A stretch of 64,000 nt of DNA. It comes from Viscum album. Taxonomy: Eukaryota; Streptophyta; Magnoliopsida; Santalales; Viscaceae. Each line of letters opens with the position of its first letter. Within the stretch, counting starts at the first letter, position 1. Both the position numbers and the translations under genes were made by a program. Positions 1 to 11,635 of this stretch are shown piece after piece. A model generated the notes under the pieces. That model did no database searches, was not told the DNA's origin, and was given only the letters and a program-made list of their open reading frames with translations. The DNA lies in NCBI GenBank assembly GCA_963277665.1, contig OY728120.1, positions 426,566,138 to 426,630,137 on the forward strand, in the 5' to 3' direction.

Positions 1-260
1 TTTTTTCACATAAGTTCCCTTTATGGATTTTTTTTTCTGGAAAGTGTGGTTTCTTTTTCGCTGGAAATTCATAGTCCTACTACTAAAAATCATTATTGAT
101 GTTTTTGGTCGAACAAGTTTGACCAGACTTAAAAGGGTAGGGACTTGACATGGGACTGTTAGCCGAGAATGTTCTAGTATACATCAAACATGGATTAGAG
201 ATTTTTTCATGACCCTTGATTTGTGGATTATGGTCATGAATGAGGATCAGGAGCCAATTT

Positions 261-2235
261 AGGCATACAGAGGTAGGAAAGGACTCTCCTAGGGATCAAT
301 TTACCTTTGATTGATGGTTATTTTTATGTATGACATATATAGATCCACTGGGGAATGATGTGCGTAGTCAATCAAAGGTGTATGTGTGACATTGCCCTTC
401 CATTTCTGATGGCCAAGTGAGATTTGCGACATTTTTAATTTATTTTGATGTTGGGAGCCATAGTGGGTGGCTAGACTGAGTAGTGGTGTTTGAAGACATT
501 AGGGGAATTCATGTAGAATCTGAGTGGGAAACTATTCCCACACATTCCTTACTTGCGTTAGGGAGTGATGGTGAATGAGAAGGTCAATTATGAGTCTTTT
601 TTATGTTAGGGGAACTTGGAATGAAGGAGGTACATAAGCCTTCATCCATGAGTTTTCCAAACCTAGGGGTGTGACAAGACATGAATGTCATTTGAGCGTA
701 CATAAGCTGCGAAGGAATCTCCTATGGATGAATTTTCCTTTAATTGATAGCCATTTTTGTGGGTGACATATGTAGAGCCACTGAGGTATGATGTGCATAG
801 TTGATCAAAGGTGTCTGTGAGACACTAGACATCCATTTCTGATGAATATTGAGGATTATAGATATTTTGATCTTTCTGGACACGGTATGTGACCTTCAAC
901 AAGAGGTGGAACTAAGCATTAAAAAGGGTAATTTTAATTGAGATTCTTTGGGTAACCCCAAAAATGAGTGGGGGAACTCTTCTTTTGTATGGGGATCAAT
1001 ATCACGCATACGTATGAGATATTTTTATAGGACTCAAAAAGGGACCAGAAATGAATCGGGCCCATATGTTCCGATATATCCAGGATATGTGAAAGGAGGA
1101 AAGTGTAAACCATGACTTTGAGGGCCCTTGAATCAAGAGGGATGATATGATTCTTAGAAACCATTAGGCATACTGAGATAGGATATGACTCCCATGGGGA
1201 TGAATTTTCCTTTAATTGACAGCCATTTTTTAGGGCAACATATATAGAGCCACTAGGGCATGATATGCATAGTCAAGAAAAGCTTTCCACAGGAGACTGG
1301 CCTTCCATCCCAGCTATATTTGGAGGGTTATGTAAATTCATGATCTCTCAGTGCACGAAGTTTGAAATATGTAATGTGTGTATTTGGACATATTGGGGAC
1401 ATTTGGGCTACGATTTACTCATGTAATTGGGTGTCCCTTATGTAGATATGACTCGTACTTAGGGTGAGGCATTCATTCCATCTTTGGTATACTTAGTCAT
1501 TTGACACACATGGCCAAGACATGGGGTTCCTCTCAGGGGAGGGAATCATGTTATACCTTTTAGGGTCATGCTTCTAGGACCAAATTCCTGGACTATTTTC
1601 CCATAATTCCATGGTTGATCTCTCTCTAAAATCTCTAAACTCAAGTGAGCTATTATCGTTGTGAGAAAAAAGGGATTAAAAAGGCTTTTTTTCATCACAT
1701 AGGAATTGAAAAATCAACATTATAGGAAACTTTTGGGATTAAAACATTGTTATTCAATTTAAAGTTGTACAACAAGGATGATTTTGGCCTTGTAGTTTAA
1801 CGTTGTGTAGTGAGGATGTTATGCAATGTAGTTTATAGTCATGTAGTGAGAACATAATGTTGTGATGTTTAGAGTCATGCAGTGAGAATGTGATGTTATG
1901 ATGTTTAGAGTCATTAAGTGAGGACGTGGTTCATTTCAGTTTAGAGTCATGTAGTGAGTAATTTTATGATTTCATAAATATCTTCAATAGTTTTAGGTTA
2001 ATCATAACCAAGATGTTCTGGCATTCCTTAGACGTGATTGATGATAGAAGGTGTAAACCATTGTCCCAAGGGAAACTTGAATCAGGACAGATGACATGGG
2101 TCTTGGAAGACTTTGAGTGTACTGAGATTGGAGAGGACTCTCCTGGGGATGAATTTTCCTTTGATTGATGGTTGTTTTTATGGGAGACATATGCAGATCC
2201 ACTATGGGACACTGGCATTCCATCAAAGATGGCCT
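261..2235. repeat. Degenerate tandem repeat, unit about 450 bp
   Basis: A recognisable block of about 110-140 bp recurs with starts near 261, 693, 1166 and 2115. It contains GGATGAATTTTCCTTT, then a GA(C/T)AGCCATTTTT-like segment, then GACATATATAGA(T/G)CCACT. Spacings are about 432, 473 and 949 bp, so the last gap equals about two units. Copies 3 and 4 share further upstream sequence (GTAAACCAT...TTGAATCA...GATGA). The copies are clearly diverged, with many substitutions. Confidence 0.8.
1793..1957. repeat. Minisatellite, unit about 38 bp
   Basis: Four to five imperfect copies of a unit containing GTTTAGAGTCATGYAGTGAG and a GTGATGTTRTGAT-like tail follow each other. Copies begin near 1793, 1830, 1868, 1909 and 1939. 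It lies within the Tat 3' region. Confidence 0.75.
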
Positions 2236-2353
2236 TGAATGATTATTGGGATACAAGTTTTCCAGAGGTATGGAGTGTGACAAACGGGAAAGACATGCCT
2301 AGGAATATGAGAATATGCTGACCATGATTAATCATGAACTACTTGGAGCTTCT

Positions 2354-2358
2354 ACATA
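2354..2358. repeat. Target-site duplication of A1, left copy (ACATA)
   Basis: ACATA directly precedes the TG start of the A1 5' LTR and is repeated exactly after the CA end of its 3' LTR at 15231-15235. A 5-bp duplication is the normal length for Ty3/Gypsy integrases. Confidence 0.95.
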
Positions 2359-3567
2359 TGTAACACCCCAAGCTTCCACGGTACGTTTCCCTTCGAATAA
2401 TGCGATAGCGTGTGTTGTACGCAACCTCGAGTTCTAACACACACCACAACTAATTAAACTAGCCGTTGTGAATATTAATACCTACTTTTTGAAATCATAT
2501 ATATTTGATATTTCAAAATGGACTTCATTTTTGGATTCGGAATATCTAATTTAGCCTAAGGTGAAATTTTGGTACTTTTCGGATAACTTTCATATTTTGA
2601 TGAATAGTGAAAATTACTAAATTTTAATTAAAAACAACTTTTTTAATCAAAATAATTAATAGTGATAAATTATGAATTTTAGTAGTTTTAAAGTATATTT
2701 AGAATATATTTTTACCATTTAATTTAATGTTTATCATTGGACATAATTTCACAATTAAACCAGACATAAACAAGTGTCAATCTTTTGATAGTTATTATCT
2801 CTTAAAAACACGCTTTTTATTTTAACAACGGGAATTAATTTTAAATTAATTTCTGACACTTCTGTGTTTTGAATTTAGGAAAATGGATTCCATATTTGGA
2901 ATCAGGATGTTCAAATTGTTTAAATTGGTAACTTTTATTTTTACACATTTTGAATAATTACTGCGGTAAATATTTTATTTACCATGGTTAAAGGGTAAAT
3001 CCGGTAAATAAGGGTTAAAAAATAATATTATAATAATAAACAATTACCCTAAAACGTGTCCTAACCTTATTGGTGGACACATACCCGACCATGGGAATCC
3101 TTGGGTCGATTTGGGGACCCCTTAAAGCCACATGTATGTGGTAGGGACACATTATATTAATAAAGTTAAAATAAAAATAAAAATGGCATAAGCTTACATC
3201 TTTTAGAAGAACAATTTTTACATAGGGTTATACATGTTGGATTTTAGATTATAAATATTCATTAGAAAGCTAAAAAGATTTAATACATAATGATATTTTA
3301 TTTATAATTTTTAGACATCAAATAATTTAAATTATTAATGACACAATAATGATGCAATGTTTACCTCATTAATAAATCATTTAAATAAATAAGATTATAA
3401 TGATTAAAATATTATCTAAAACCTGTCCAATTCTTATTGGTTGATGTTATTTAGAAAATTAGTCATCTTAACTTAGACCTCAATGATTTTTGGACCATTA
3501 TAAACCGAATATAAATATATTATAAAGTAATACTTTCACTCTTTCCTAAAGAGCCCCTCCTCTCCCT

Positions 3568-3575
3568 TATAAAAG
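3568..3575 (+). promoter_or_regulatory. TATA box of A1 5' LTR
   Basis: TATAAAAG sits in CTCCTCTCCCTTATAAAAGG and is followed by a pyrimidine-rich leader. The same motif occupies the same place in the 3' LTR (12845) and in both A2 LTRs (28614, 48782), as expected for the U3 core promoter. The transcription start should lie about 30 bp downstream. Confidence 0.75.
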
Positions 3576-3918
3576 GAGACCACTTCTACTCATTCCTCAC
3601 ACCACTCAAGCCACTTGGCTCGTCCAAACCCTGCCCAAATACTCTCCCAACTTCCCTCACTACAACCTAGAGGCCTTAGTTTGATCAGAAAGCCAACCTA
3701 AGGATCCCTTTTGATCAAATCAAAAGGAAGAACCCGAAGAAGAGGTAATGTTTTCACCACCCATTTTCCAAGTTCATTTCTTCTTCCACTTCTTCTTCCT
3801 TTGTTGTTACCATTCTAAAATAATAACTCCAGTATCATTTATATACTGTGATGTTATTATAAATATGGTACAACCATATTCAGTATTCTATCCACCCTTT
3901 TAATAACATGTCACCATA

Positions 3919-4147
3919 CGTGCGTACGTACGGCTTACCGTCTCCACGTCGTGGTGTAATTGTTATTCAATATAATATTATTTGGATGGGTATAATAATG
4001 ATGTGTAACTCATGTAAATAATAAATATAACATGTTAATGATTCAGTATAAATGATATACCATCCATTTATATATTATTTTAATATCAAAAGAATGATAT
4101 TGTCGCTCGTGCGTACGTACGGACTACCGTCTCCACGAATGCGATGA
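3919..4147 (+). promoter_or_regulatory. Pair of CGTACGTACGG modules in A1 5' LTR
   Basis: Two GC-rich islands sit in AT-rich DNA at 3919-3954 and 4108-4147. Each reads GTGCGTACGTACGG, then 6 bp, then CGTCTCCACG. The core CGTACGTACG is a perfect palindrome, and ACGG...CCGT can pair across the gap. The pair lies about 350-540 bp after the TATA box, so it is probably in the transcribed leader. The function is unknown. Confidence 0.7.
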
Positions 4148-5955
4148 GATTCATTCTCCATCGTATCCATTCAAGTATAATTAACATTTGATGATTTAAA
4201 AATGATTTTTAAAGACTTGATATCATTCTGGATATGAATAATATACAACCTATCCTTTACAAACATGTCTTACATAACAAAACAGACAAAATAAAACAAG
4301 TATGTTCACACCCGAAACAACGATAATACTAAGATATTATTATCAAATCAATATTAAAAGATCATATATGATATAATAATAATGTATATGATTATTTTAT
4401 AATTTAATAAAAATTATTTCACCATTATACAGGAGGTTAACCTACCCCAACCAAGGAAAAGTACAAGGTAAGGGGTTTTCATCTCACTCCTTATTCCCGT
4501 GAGATTCATGTCATATTTCCACCATCACCTTTTGTGTGGTGTATGTACTACCCATAATTATATTCTTTGTGTAATACACTCTAATTTATGTGTATTTACA
4601 TATTAATTGTATGATACCTCTTTCATGGGTTGTATGTTTCATAAGTTACCAAATTGGTAAGGGTTTATTTCGCAATCTCTTCATTATCCGAGGTTGTTTA
4701 TACATAATTATCTACTGGGACCTCATTATCATCCACATCCATGTTTCTTAAAAATGTATTTCAAAACATTTTTAATATTTAAAAGAATATGGGTTAAAGT
4801 AATTTATACCCTTGTTTGACTTTTTATAAGAGGTTTATAAGGGAATCTTTCCGTTGTTTTCCAAACAAGGTACTTTTAACCTTTTCGACAGAATTAAGAT
4901 AAGAATGTTTTTTTAACTTATACAGCGGGTGCGGTTATTTTCCGCCGTTATAAAATCGTCAAAGCTTCCCTTACTAGCTTATAAGAATATTTTCAAAGAA
5001 AATTTTTTATTTTATATGGATCTTCAATGATTTCAAAATAAAAGGAGATATTTCTTTAAAAATAATTTTGATTTCATCTATGTCAACATCCTTGGATGGA
5101 TTTTAAGATTATTTGACGTTGATTTATTATGATACAAAACTTCTATATTGTATTGAAGGTTTTGTGATATGTTTGACTGTGGATGTGATATTTTTATACC
5201 ATTCATAGTTTATGGTGAAAGTATTGACATTTCGTATGCTAGTTTTAATACGAATGTTTATGTTATGTTTAAACTTTTTCATATGGGAATGCATTGGACT
5301 TAATATGTGACGGGTGGAGCCCGCTATAGCTCCTCGATGCATCGGTAGGTCTCATGAGACAAACTAGTGTCTTGGCACAAGGCCTTGGAAAAATCTTATT
5401 TGTAGTCTTGGCACGAGGCCTTGACTATGTGGTTATGATAGTCTGGCATTATGCATTCCAACATTATGAAAGTGGTTAGTGATTTTGCATGTGATTATTT
5501 GATTAGTAGAATATCCATTTGAATAAGTAAATGGCATTATTTCATTTTATTTATGCCATACTATGTTGAAAGTTCATGTTTGAAAGGCTTTTGTTTTAGT
5601 TATACATTGCCTTAAATGTTTATTCTTATTTATGAAAGTTTCCGCTATATTGTTATCCTTACTGGGCATTTGAGCTCACCCCTTTTCTATGTTTTATTTT
5701 TCCCAGGAAGTGAAGAAGTAAGTTATGAATGACCTGTAGGGATATTATGTGGGGATATGAGTGTGGATTATGGAGACAATATGTTGTTGTAGTAGTTTTT
5801 CGTTTTATGATGTAATGGTAAACTTATGAATATATCTAGTGTTTCCAAGGCTACTAAACCAATCGGTCTTTCGAGATTTTATGTTTCTTGTGATCATGCC
5901 AATGTTATGTAATTAATGCACCGACTCTGGGTAATTGGGGTCGGGGCATTACAGT

Positions 5956-5966
5956 TGGTATCAGAG
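5956..5966 (+). other. A1 primer-binding site (initiator tRNA-Met)
   Basis: TGGTATCAGAG begins two bases after the end of the 5' LTR. It is complementary to the 3' end of plant initiator tRNA-Met, the usual primer of chromoviruses. Minus-strand DNA synthesis would start here. Confidence 0.93.
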
Positions 5967-6347
5967 AAAGTTTAGTACAAACCTTGGAAGCTATATTTAG
6001 ATAAACTCTGATTAGAGAACGTAGACCTAAGATGAACTTTGAGGATTAGTATAGAAGAACTTCCTAGAATTTTGGTATTGTAGAGATTTTGTGAGTTTTC
6101 CGAGCAATACATCCCTGTCTGGATACGAGCAGGTAGAGGCGGCTCTGGCACAGATGTACCTAGGGGTAAAACCCGAAAACACCGCTTTGAGATAGACTCG
6201 AACGGGAACTGGTGCACGACAACGGGCCTTGCTGCACTCTTGGTTACGACACTCCCGGGGGATATGCTTAGGATAACTCTCATTTTCTTTACAAATCATT
6301 ATGAAGGGTTTATGAGTATATACTTCCTCAAAGAAAACATTTTTATG
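5967..6347 (+). other. A1 untranslated leader
   Basis: This runs between the primer-binding site and the duplicated segment. I see no supported coding frame. A closely similar leader follows the primer-binding site of A2 (30810-31200), including CTTGCTGCACTCTTGGTTAC and CGACACTCCC, so it is a conserved element leader, perhaps with packaging or translation signals. Confidence 0.6.
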
Positions 6348-7147
6348 ATTATGGATTATATCCATAAATAGTTCAATTTATGTTAAGTGTTTTATAAGTA
6401 TGGGATTATGTATTTTGATTCATAAACTAATCTAGTGTATGCCCTTGTTTAGAAATGGCGCCCAGTAGAAGGAATGAGAACTCCAGAAATGCACATGATC
6501 CAAAGAGAAGGAAGGATCATATATTTCATGGTCTTAAGCTAGAATTTATAAGAGAAATAGCCTCCCATGTATTATCATCATATGAAGAAATAATATCATG
6601 TGATGATAAGATAAGTAAAGAGTTTACTGAGTCCTATGGCTTTGAAGGGAAGCAAGAGAAGAAAAGGATGGAAGAGAGAAAGATGGATAAAGGGAAGAGG
6701 GAAAAGAAGAATTTTCCCATATGTGGTAACTGTGGAAAGAAACACCCTGGAACTTGCCTGAAAGGAATGTGAGTTTGTTATAAGTGTGGAGGAAAAGGGC
6801 ACAGAGTACATGACTGCAAGGGTAAGAAAATGTTTTCAAATGTACAATGCTTCATTTTCAAGGAGTTTGGACACTACGCGAACCTATCTATGCCGCAAAT
6901 GATGTTATTGGATAATAATCAAGTTATGATACTACCACAGATGAAGAGGAATGATTAGAGTTCTTATGTTGATTATGTCAATTGAGTGTTGTATCAACAA
7001 TGTACTTGTTACAATAATTATGGAGTATATCCATAAATAGTTCAATTTATGTTAAGTGTTTTATAAGTATGGGATTATGTATTTTGATTCATAAACTGAT
7101 CTAGTTTATGCCACTGTTTAGAAATGGTGCCTAGTGGAAGAAATGGA
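6348..7147 (+). repeat. Direct repeat flanking the extra gag (6348-6478 and 7017-7147)
   Basis: About 108 bp upstream of each gag start are near-identical at 669-bp spacing; I count five or six differences. The repeat continues into the first codons of gag. The sequence between the copies is a truncated gag. This is a partial tandem duplication of leader plus gag. Confidence 0.85.
6455..6958 (+). pseudogene. Truncated extra gag of A1
   Basis: The frame opens with ATG at 6455, in the same context as the main gag start at 7124. It stops at TGA 6770-6772 and is still readable in frame to TAG at 6956-6958. After about 22 residues it jumps to the C-terminal part of the capsid domain (DHIFHGLK...SYEEIISC...KEF). 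It then has a CGNCGKKHPGTC motif, the zinc knuckle CYKCGGKGHRVHDC (CX2CX4HX4C), and a decayed second knuckle. The N-terminal two thirds of the capsid region is missing. The protein is clearly diverged from the main gag downstream, although the non-coding flanks of the two copies are about 95% alike, so it is not a simple recent duplicate. If translated to the first stop it would give 105 residues with one zinc motif. Function unknown. Confidence 0.8.
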
Positions 7148-10100
7148 AACCGTATCAATGCACGCACTCCATGTAGGGATTGACCTCCTGCTCAAGATAA
7201 TTATAGTGGGGCTGGTGATGCAACTGGTGCCGATTAGCTAATCACCATACTGGGACAACTTACTCAGGTTATGAATAATAACCTTACCCGTATGGAGCAC
7301 CCTGATCCGCAGCGTGGAGGATCAATGTTAGATCGATTCATGAGGCAACAACCACCAATGTTCAATGGGAGTAAAAATCCCTTAGTAGCTGAGCAATGGA
7401 TAAATTCCCTAGAGAAAATATTTCAGGCTTTGGGGAGCAGTGAAAGGGAAAAAGTTATCATGGCAGTTTACCGCCTCACTGGAGATGCTGATCAATGGTG
7501 GTCATTGATTCAAAACATGAAGGAAGATGATGAAGTATCAAATATGGAATGGAGGGAGTTCAAAGATCTGTTTTTAGAAAAATACTTCCCTCGCGACCAT
7601 CGAGCAGATATGGAAAGGCAATTTCTAAGTATGAGACAGAAGGAGGATGAGAATGTCGCAAAGTATGAGGCTAACATTACAAGGTTAGCAAGGTACGCTG
7701 GTGATTATATATGTAACCAAAGAAGTAAGATTGATCATTTCTTTGATGGGTTAAAACCATTTCTCCATCGAGCATTAGTCTCACAATCCTTTTCATCGTA
7801 CGAAGACATTGTCTCATGTGCTATCAAGACCGAAAAGGAATTCTCTAAGTCTTATGACTTTAAAGCAAAGCAAGAGAAGAAGAGACCTGCTGATCAATCT
7901 GGGAATGAGAATAAGGGGAAGAAGGGAAAGGTTGAATATCCATCCTGTGGTAAATGCGGGAAGAAACACTCTGGTACTTGCATGAAGGGAATGGGAGTCT
8001 GTTACAAGTGTGGTGAAAAAGGCCACCAAGCTCGTGATTGTAAGGGGAAGAAGGAAGCTACCAACGTCCAGTGCTACAATTGCAGGGAGATGGGGCATTA
8101 TGCAAATGCATGTCCTAAGCGTCAGGAGAACATACCTCAGAAAAGGCCATGGGATCAAGGCCAGGCTTATGCTATCACTACTGCAGAGGTAGAAGCTCCA
8201 AAAGACGTGGTGGCAGGTAATTTAATGGTTTCTTCAAGTTTAGCAAATGAATTATTTGATTTTGGATCATCACATTGTTTCATATCTTCCCAGTTTGCTA
8301 TGAAAATTAGATATTTACAATTTGATTTAATAACGGAGTTGTCAGTTAAAACTCCTAAGGGAAGTATCATTGCAAAAAAAAATTGTGAATCAGTCCCCAT
8401 TAGAGCACATAAATGTTCGTTATCTGCTGATCTCATCGTCATACCTTTGATTGAGTTTGACATAATCCTCGATATGGACTGGCTTTCGGACTATGATGCG
8501 AATATTTATTGTAAGAAGAAAGAGGTTACGATTCTTGATGATAATGATAAGGAACACCTTATTTTTAGAGCAGAATCGTCACCACCTAATTCTTATTTAG
8601 ATCCACCCCCAGTAGCTCAACTTAATTCAATTATTGGGGAGAAAGAGAATGAAATAACTGTCGGTGAGGAAAGGAATGTTCAAATAGAGGATGTACCTGT
8701 TGTGAAAGAATTTGTAGATGTATTTCCGGAAGATTTACCTAGACATCCTCCAGAACGAGAAGTTGAGTTTTCCATTGATTTGATTCCTGGATCAAGGCCT
8801 ATATCGAAAACCCCTTATAGAATGGCCACTGTAGAATTAGTCGAACTAAAGAAACAACTAGAGGAATTGAGTAATAAGGGATTTATTCGCCCTAGTGTTT
8901 CTCCATGAGGATCCCCTGTTCTTTTTGTTAAAAAGAAAGATGGATCTATGAGGTTATGTATCGACTACAGGGAGATTAATGCTATAAAGATAAAGAACAA
9001 GTATCCCCTACCTCGCATTGATGATTTATTTGACCAACTACATGGAGCTCAATACTTTTCAAAGATTGACCTTCGATCTGGATACCATCAGTTGTATGTG
9101 AAGAAGGAAGACATTCCGAATACAGCATTTCAAACCAGGTACGGGCATTATGAGTTTACTGTAATGCCGTTTGGATTGACTAATGCACCCTCTGTATTCA
9201 TGGATCTGATGAATAGAGTTTTCAAGGAGTATCTCGATGAATTTGTGGTGGTATTTATTGATGATATCTTGGTATACTCCAAAACCTACGAAGATCATGA
9301 AAATCACTTGCGCATTATCTTGAAGACTCTGAGGAGGCATGAATTTTATGGGAAGTTTAGCAAGTGTGAATTCTGGCTTCAGGATATTTCTTTTCTTGGC
9401 CATATTGTCTCTAAAGATGGAATCTCTGTTGATCCTTCTAAGACCAAGGCAATCCAAGAATGGCCAGCACCTACGAGTATAACTGAGGTACGTAGTTTTA
9501 TTGGTTTGGCAGGTTATTATCGACGTTTCGTCCAGAATTTTGCCCGATTGGCTAACCCATTAACGAAGCTCACACGTAAAGGGGTTAAATTTGTTTGGAC
9601 AAAAGAGTGTGAAGAATGTTTCGAAGAACTGAAGAGAAGATTAGTCAATTCTCCTATATTGACTCTACCATCAGGGAATGATGGGTTCGTTATTTATAGT
9701 GATGCATCAAAGAAAGGACTTGGTTGTGTCCTTATGCAGAAAGATAGAGTTATTGCCTATGCATCACGACAGTTGAAAATTCATGAACAAAACTATCCTA
9801 CTCATGATCTCGAGTTACCAGCTGTGATCTTTGCTTTGAAGATATGGAGGCACTACCTCTATGGTGAAAAATGTGAGATTTATACTGATCACAAGAGTTT
9901 GAAGTATATTTTCTCACAAAAAGAACTCAACATGAGGCAAAGGAGATGGCTTGAATTACTCAAGGATTATGATTGCACAATACACTACCACCCGAGGAAA
10001 GCAAACAAGGTGGAAGATGCTTTGAGCAGAAAAGACCATGGAGTTTTGAACATGATGAGAATTGAAAGGGATCCAATTTTCATGGATCTAGTGAAGATGG

Positions 10101-11590
10101 ACATGGGAATAACCAGGGAAGGTGAAACATCAATGCTTTTTTAAATGGTTGCCAAACCATCTTTACTAGAAAGGATTAAGAGTTCTCAGACCGATGATGA
10201 AGAATTTAAGAAGAAGATTAAAGCTGTGAATGATGGGAGATTGAGAGACTTTGTGTATGAAGATGGAATTTTGAAATTCGGGAAGAGACTTTGTGTTCTC
10301 GATTTACCTGATCTGAAAAGGGAATTGCTGGATGATGCTCATAGTTCCAATTTCTCTATACACCCTGGGAGCACCAAAATGTATATAGATTTGAAGGAAC
10401 ATTTTTGGTGGGACAACATGAAGAGGGAGATTGCTGATTTTGTGTCAAGATGTATGGTTTGTCAACAAGTGAAAGCTGGAAGACAACAACCTGGAGGAGT
10501 CATGCAACCTCTTCCCATACCAGAGTGGAAATGGGACAATATTATGATGGACTTTGTCATGGGGCTACCAAAGACTCCTAGAAGGAACGATGCAATATGG
10601 GTTATTGTTGATCATCTTACCAAGTCAGCACATTTTCTTGCTATAAGAGAAGATCTACCCCTGGAACGTCTAGCAAGACTATATATTAATGAAGTTGTGA
10701 GACTTCATGGAGTACCCCTATCGATTGTTTCTGATCGTGATCCCCATTTTACTTCAAGATTCTGGAAAAGTCTTCAGAAATCCCTGGATACTGAACTTCA
10801 TTTGAGCACTGCTTACCACCCTCAGACAGACAGACAATCAGAACGGACTATTCAAACCTTAGAAGACATGTTGAGATCTTGCTCACTTGAGTTTCAGGGT
10901 ATGTGGGATCAATATTTACCACTGGTAGAATTTTCCTATAACAATAGCTTCCATTCGAGTATACAGATGGCACCATATGAAGCGTTATACGGAAAGAGAT
11001 GTCGTACACCAACCTGTTGGGATGACGTTGGTGAAAGAAAACTTGTAGTCCCAGAACTGGTGGAGGAAACGGTGGAAAAGGTGAAAGTAATCCAAAATCA
11101 CATCAAAGCAGCTCAAAGTAGGCAGAAGAGCTATGCCGATAATCGAAGGAAGGATTTGGAAGTTCAAGTCGGTGATCATGTTTTCCTAAAGGTATCTCCA
11201 TGGAAGGGAGTCATACTTTTTGGAAAGAAAGGTAAATTGAGTCCCAGGTACATCGGATCTTTCGAAATTCTAGAACGAATTGGGGTTGTAGCTTACCGAT
11301 TGGCAATGCCGCCAAGTCTCTCTAAAGTTCACGATGTGTTCCACGTATCTCTGTTGAGGAAATACATGCCTGACCCAACGCATGTACTCACCTATGAAGA
11401 ATTAGAACTGGAACTTGATCTGTCTTATTGCGAAGAGCCCGTCAGGATTCTTGGTACGAGAGAACAAGTACTGAGAAACCGGACTACGCGTCTGCTAAAA
11501 GTTTTGTGGAGAAATCATAAGATGGAAGAGGCAACGTGGGAACCCGAGGAACTTATGATGAAGAACCACCCGAGTCTTTTTATGCAGTAA
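7124..11590 (+). pseudogene. gag-pol: A1 gag-pol polyprotein, broken by four in-frame stops
   Basis: One reading frame runs from ATG 7124 to TAA 11590, about 1488 codons, with no frameshift. It is interrupted at 7181 (TGA), 7235 (TAG), 8906 (TGA) and 10142 (TAA). Order: gag capsid domain (about 7340-7880); CGKCGKKHSGTC and two zinc knuckles CYKCGEKGHQARDC and CYNCREMGHYANAC (about 7945-8120); aspartic protease (8258-8480) whose active-site triad reads DFG instead of D-S/T-G; reverse transcriptase (about 8800-9480) with [21 protein letters not shown] and FIDD; RNase H (about 9690-10040) with YSDAS, DLE and TDHKSL; integrase with H-H-C-C finger (from 10340) and D,D,E core; a GPY/F-like site reading GSF; and a chromodomain-like tail WRNHKMEEATWEPEEL. 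The frame is otherwise intact, so the damage is recent. It cannot make a full polyprotein without readthrough. Confidence 0.93.
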
Positions 11591-11621
11591 TACCCTAGAA
11601 ATTGTGAGGACGCAATTATTT

Positions 11622-11635
11622 GAAGGAGGGGAGAA
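11622..11635 (+). other. A1 polypurine tract
   Basis: GAAGGAGGGGAGAA ends exactly at the TG of the 3' LTR and would prime plus-strand DNA synthesis. The A2 counterpart at 47224 is GAAAGAGGGAAGAA. Confidence 0.9.

Larger units (their letters stand above)
1..2353 (-). other. Tat-clade element, 3' untranslated region, left segment
   Basis: I see no coding frame longer than chance here. The sequence continues after element A1 at 15236: removing A1 and one ACATA copy joins the two parts cleanly. It lies downstream (minus strand) of the Tat integrase that ends near 16630, so it is most simply the long 3' untranslated region of that element. It is dominated by degenerate tandem repeats (about 450 bp and about 38 bp, listed separately). 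Variable, repeat-rich 3' regions are known in Tat/Ogre elements. The 3' LTR itself would lie left of the window. The assignment is inference from position; an unrelated intergenic repeat cannot be excluded. Confidence 0.55.
2359..5953 (+). repeat. A1 5' LTR
   Basis: It is 3595 bp, begins TGTAACACCCCAAGC and ends TCGGGGCATTACA. It is collinear with 11636-15230 with scattered substitutions and no net length change. The first 1.3 kb is AT-rich U3. A TATA box lies at 3568, two CGTACG modules lie at 3919-4147, and a GC-richer block near 5305-5345 (GGTGGAGCCCGC...CTCATGAGAC) is retained in all A-type LTRs here. It is followed by the two-base spacer GT and the primer-binding site. Confidence 0.95.
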
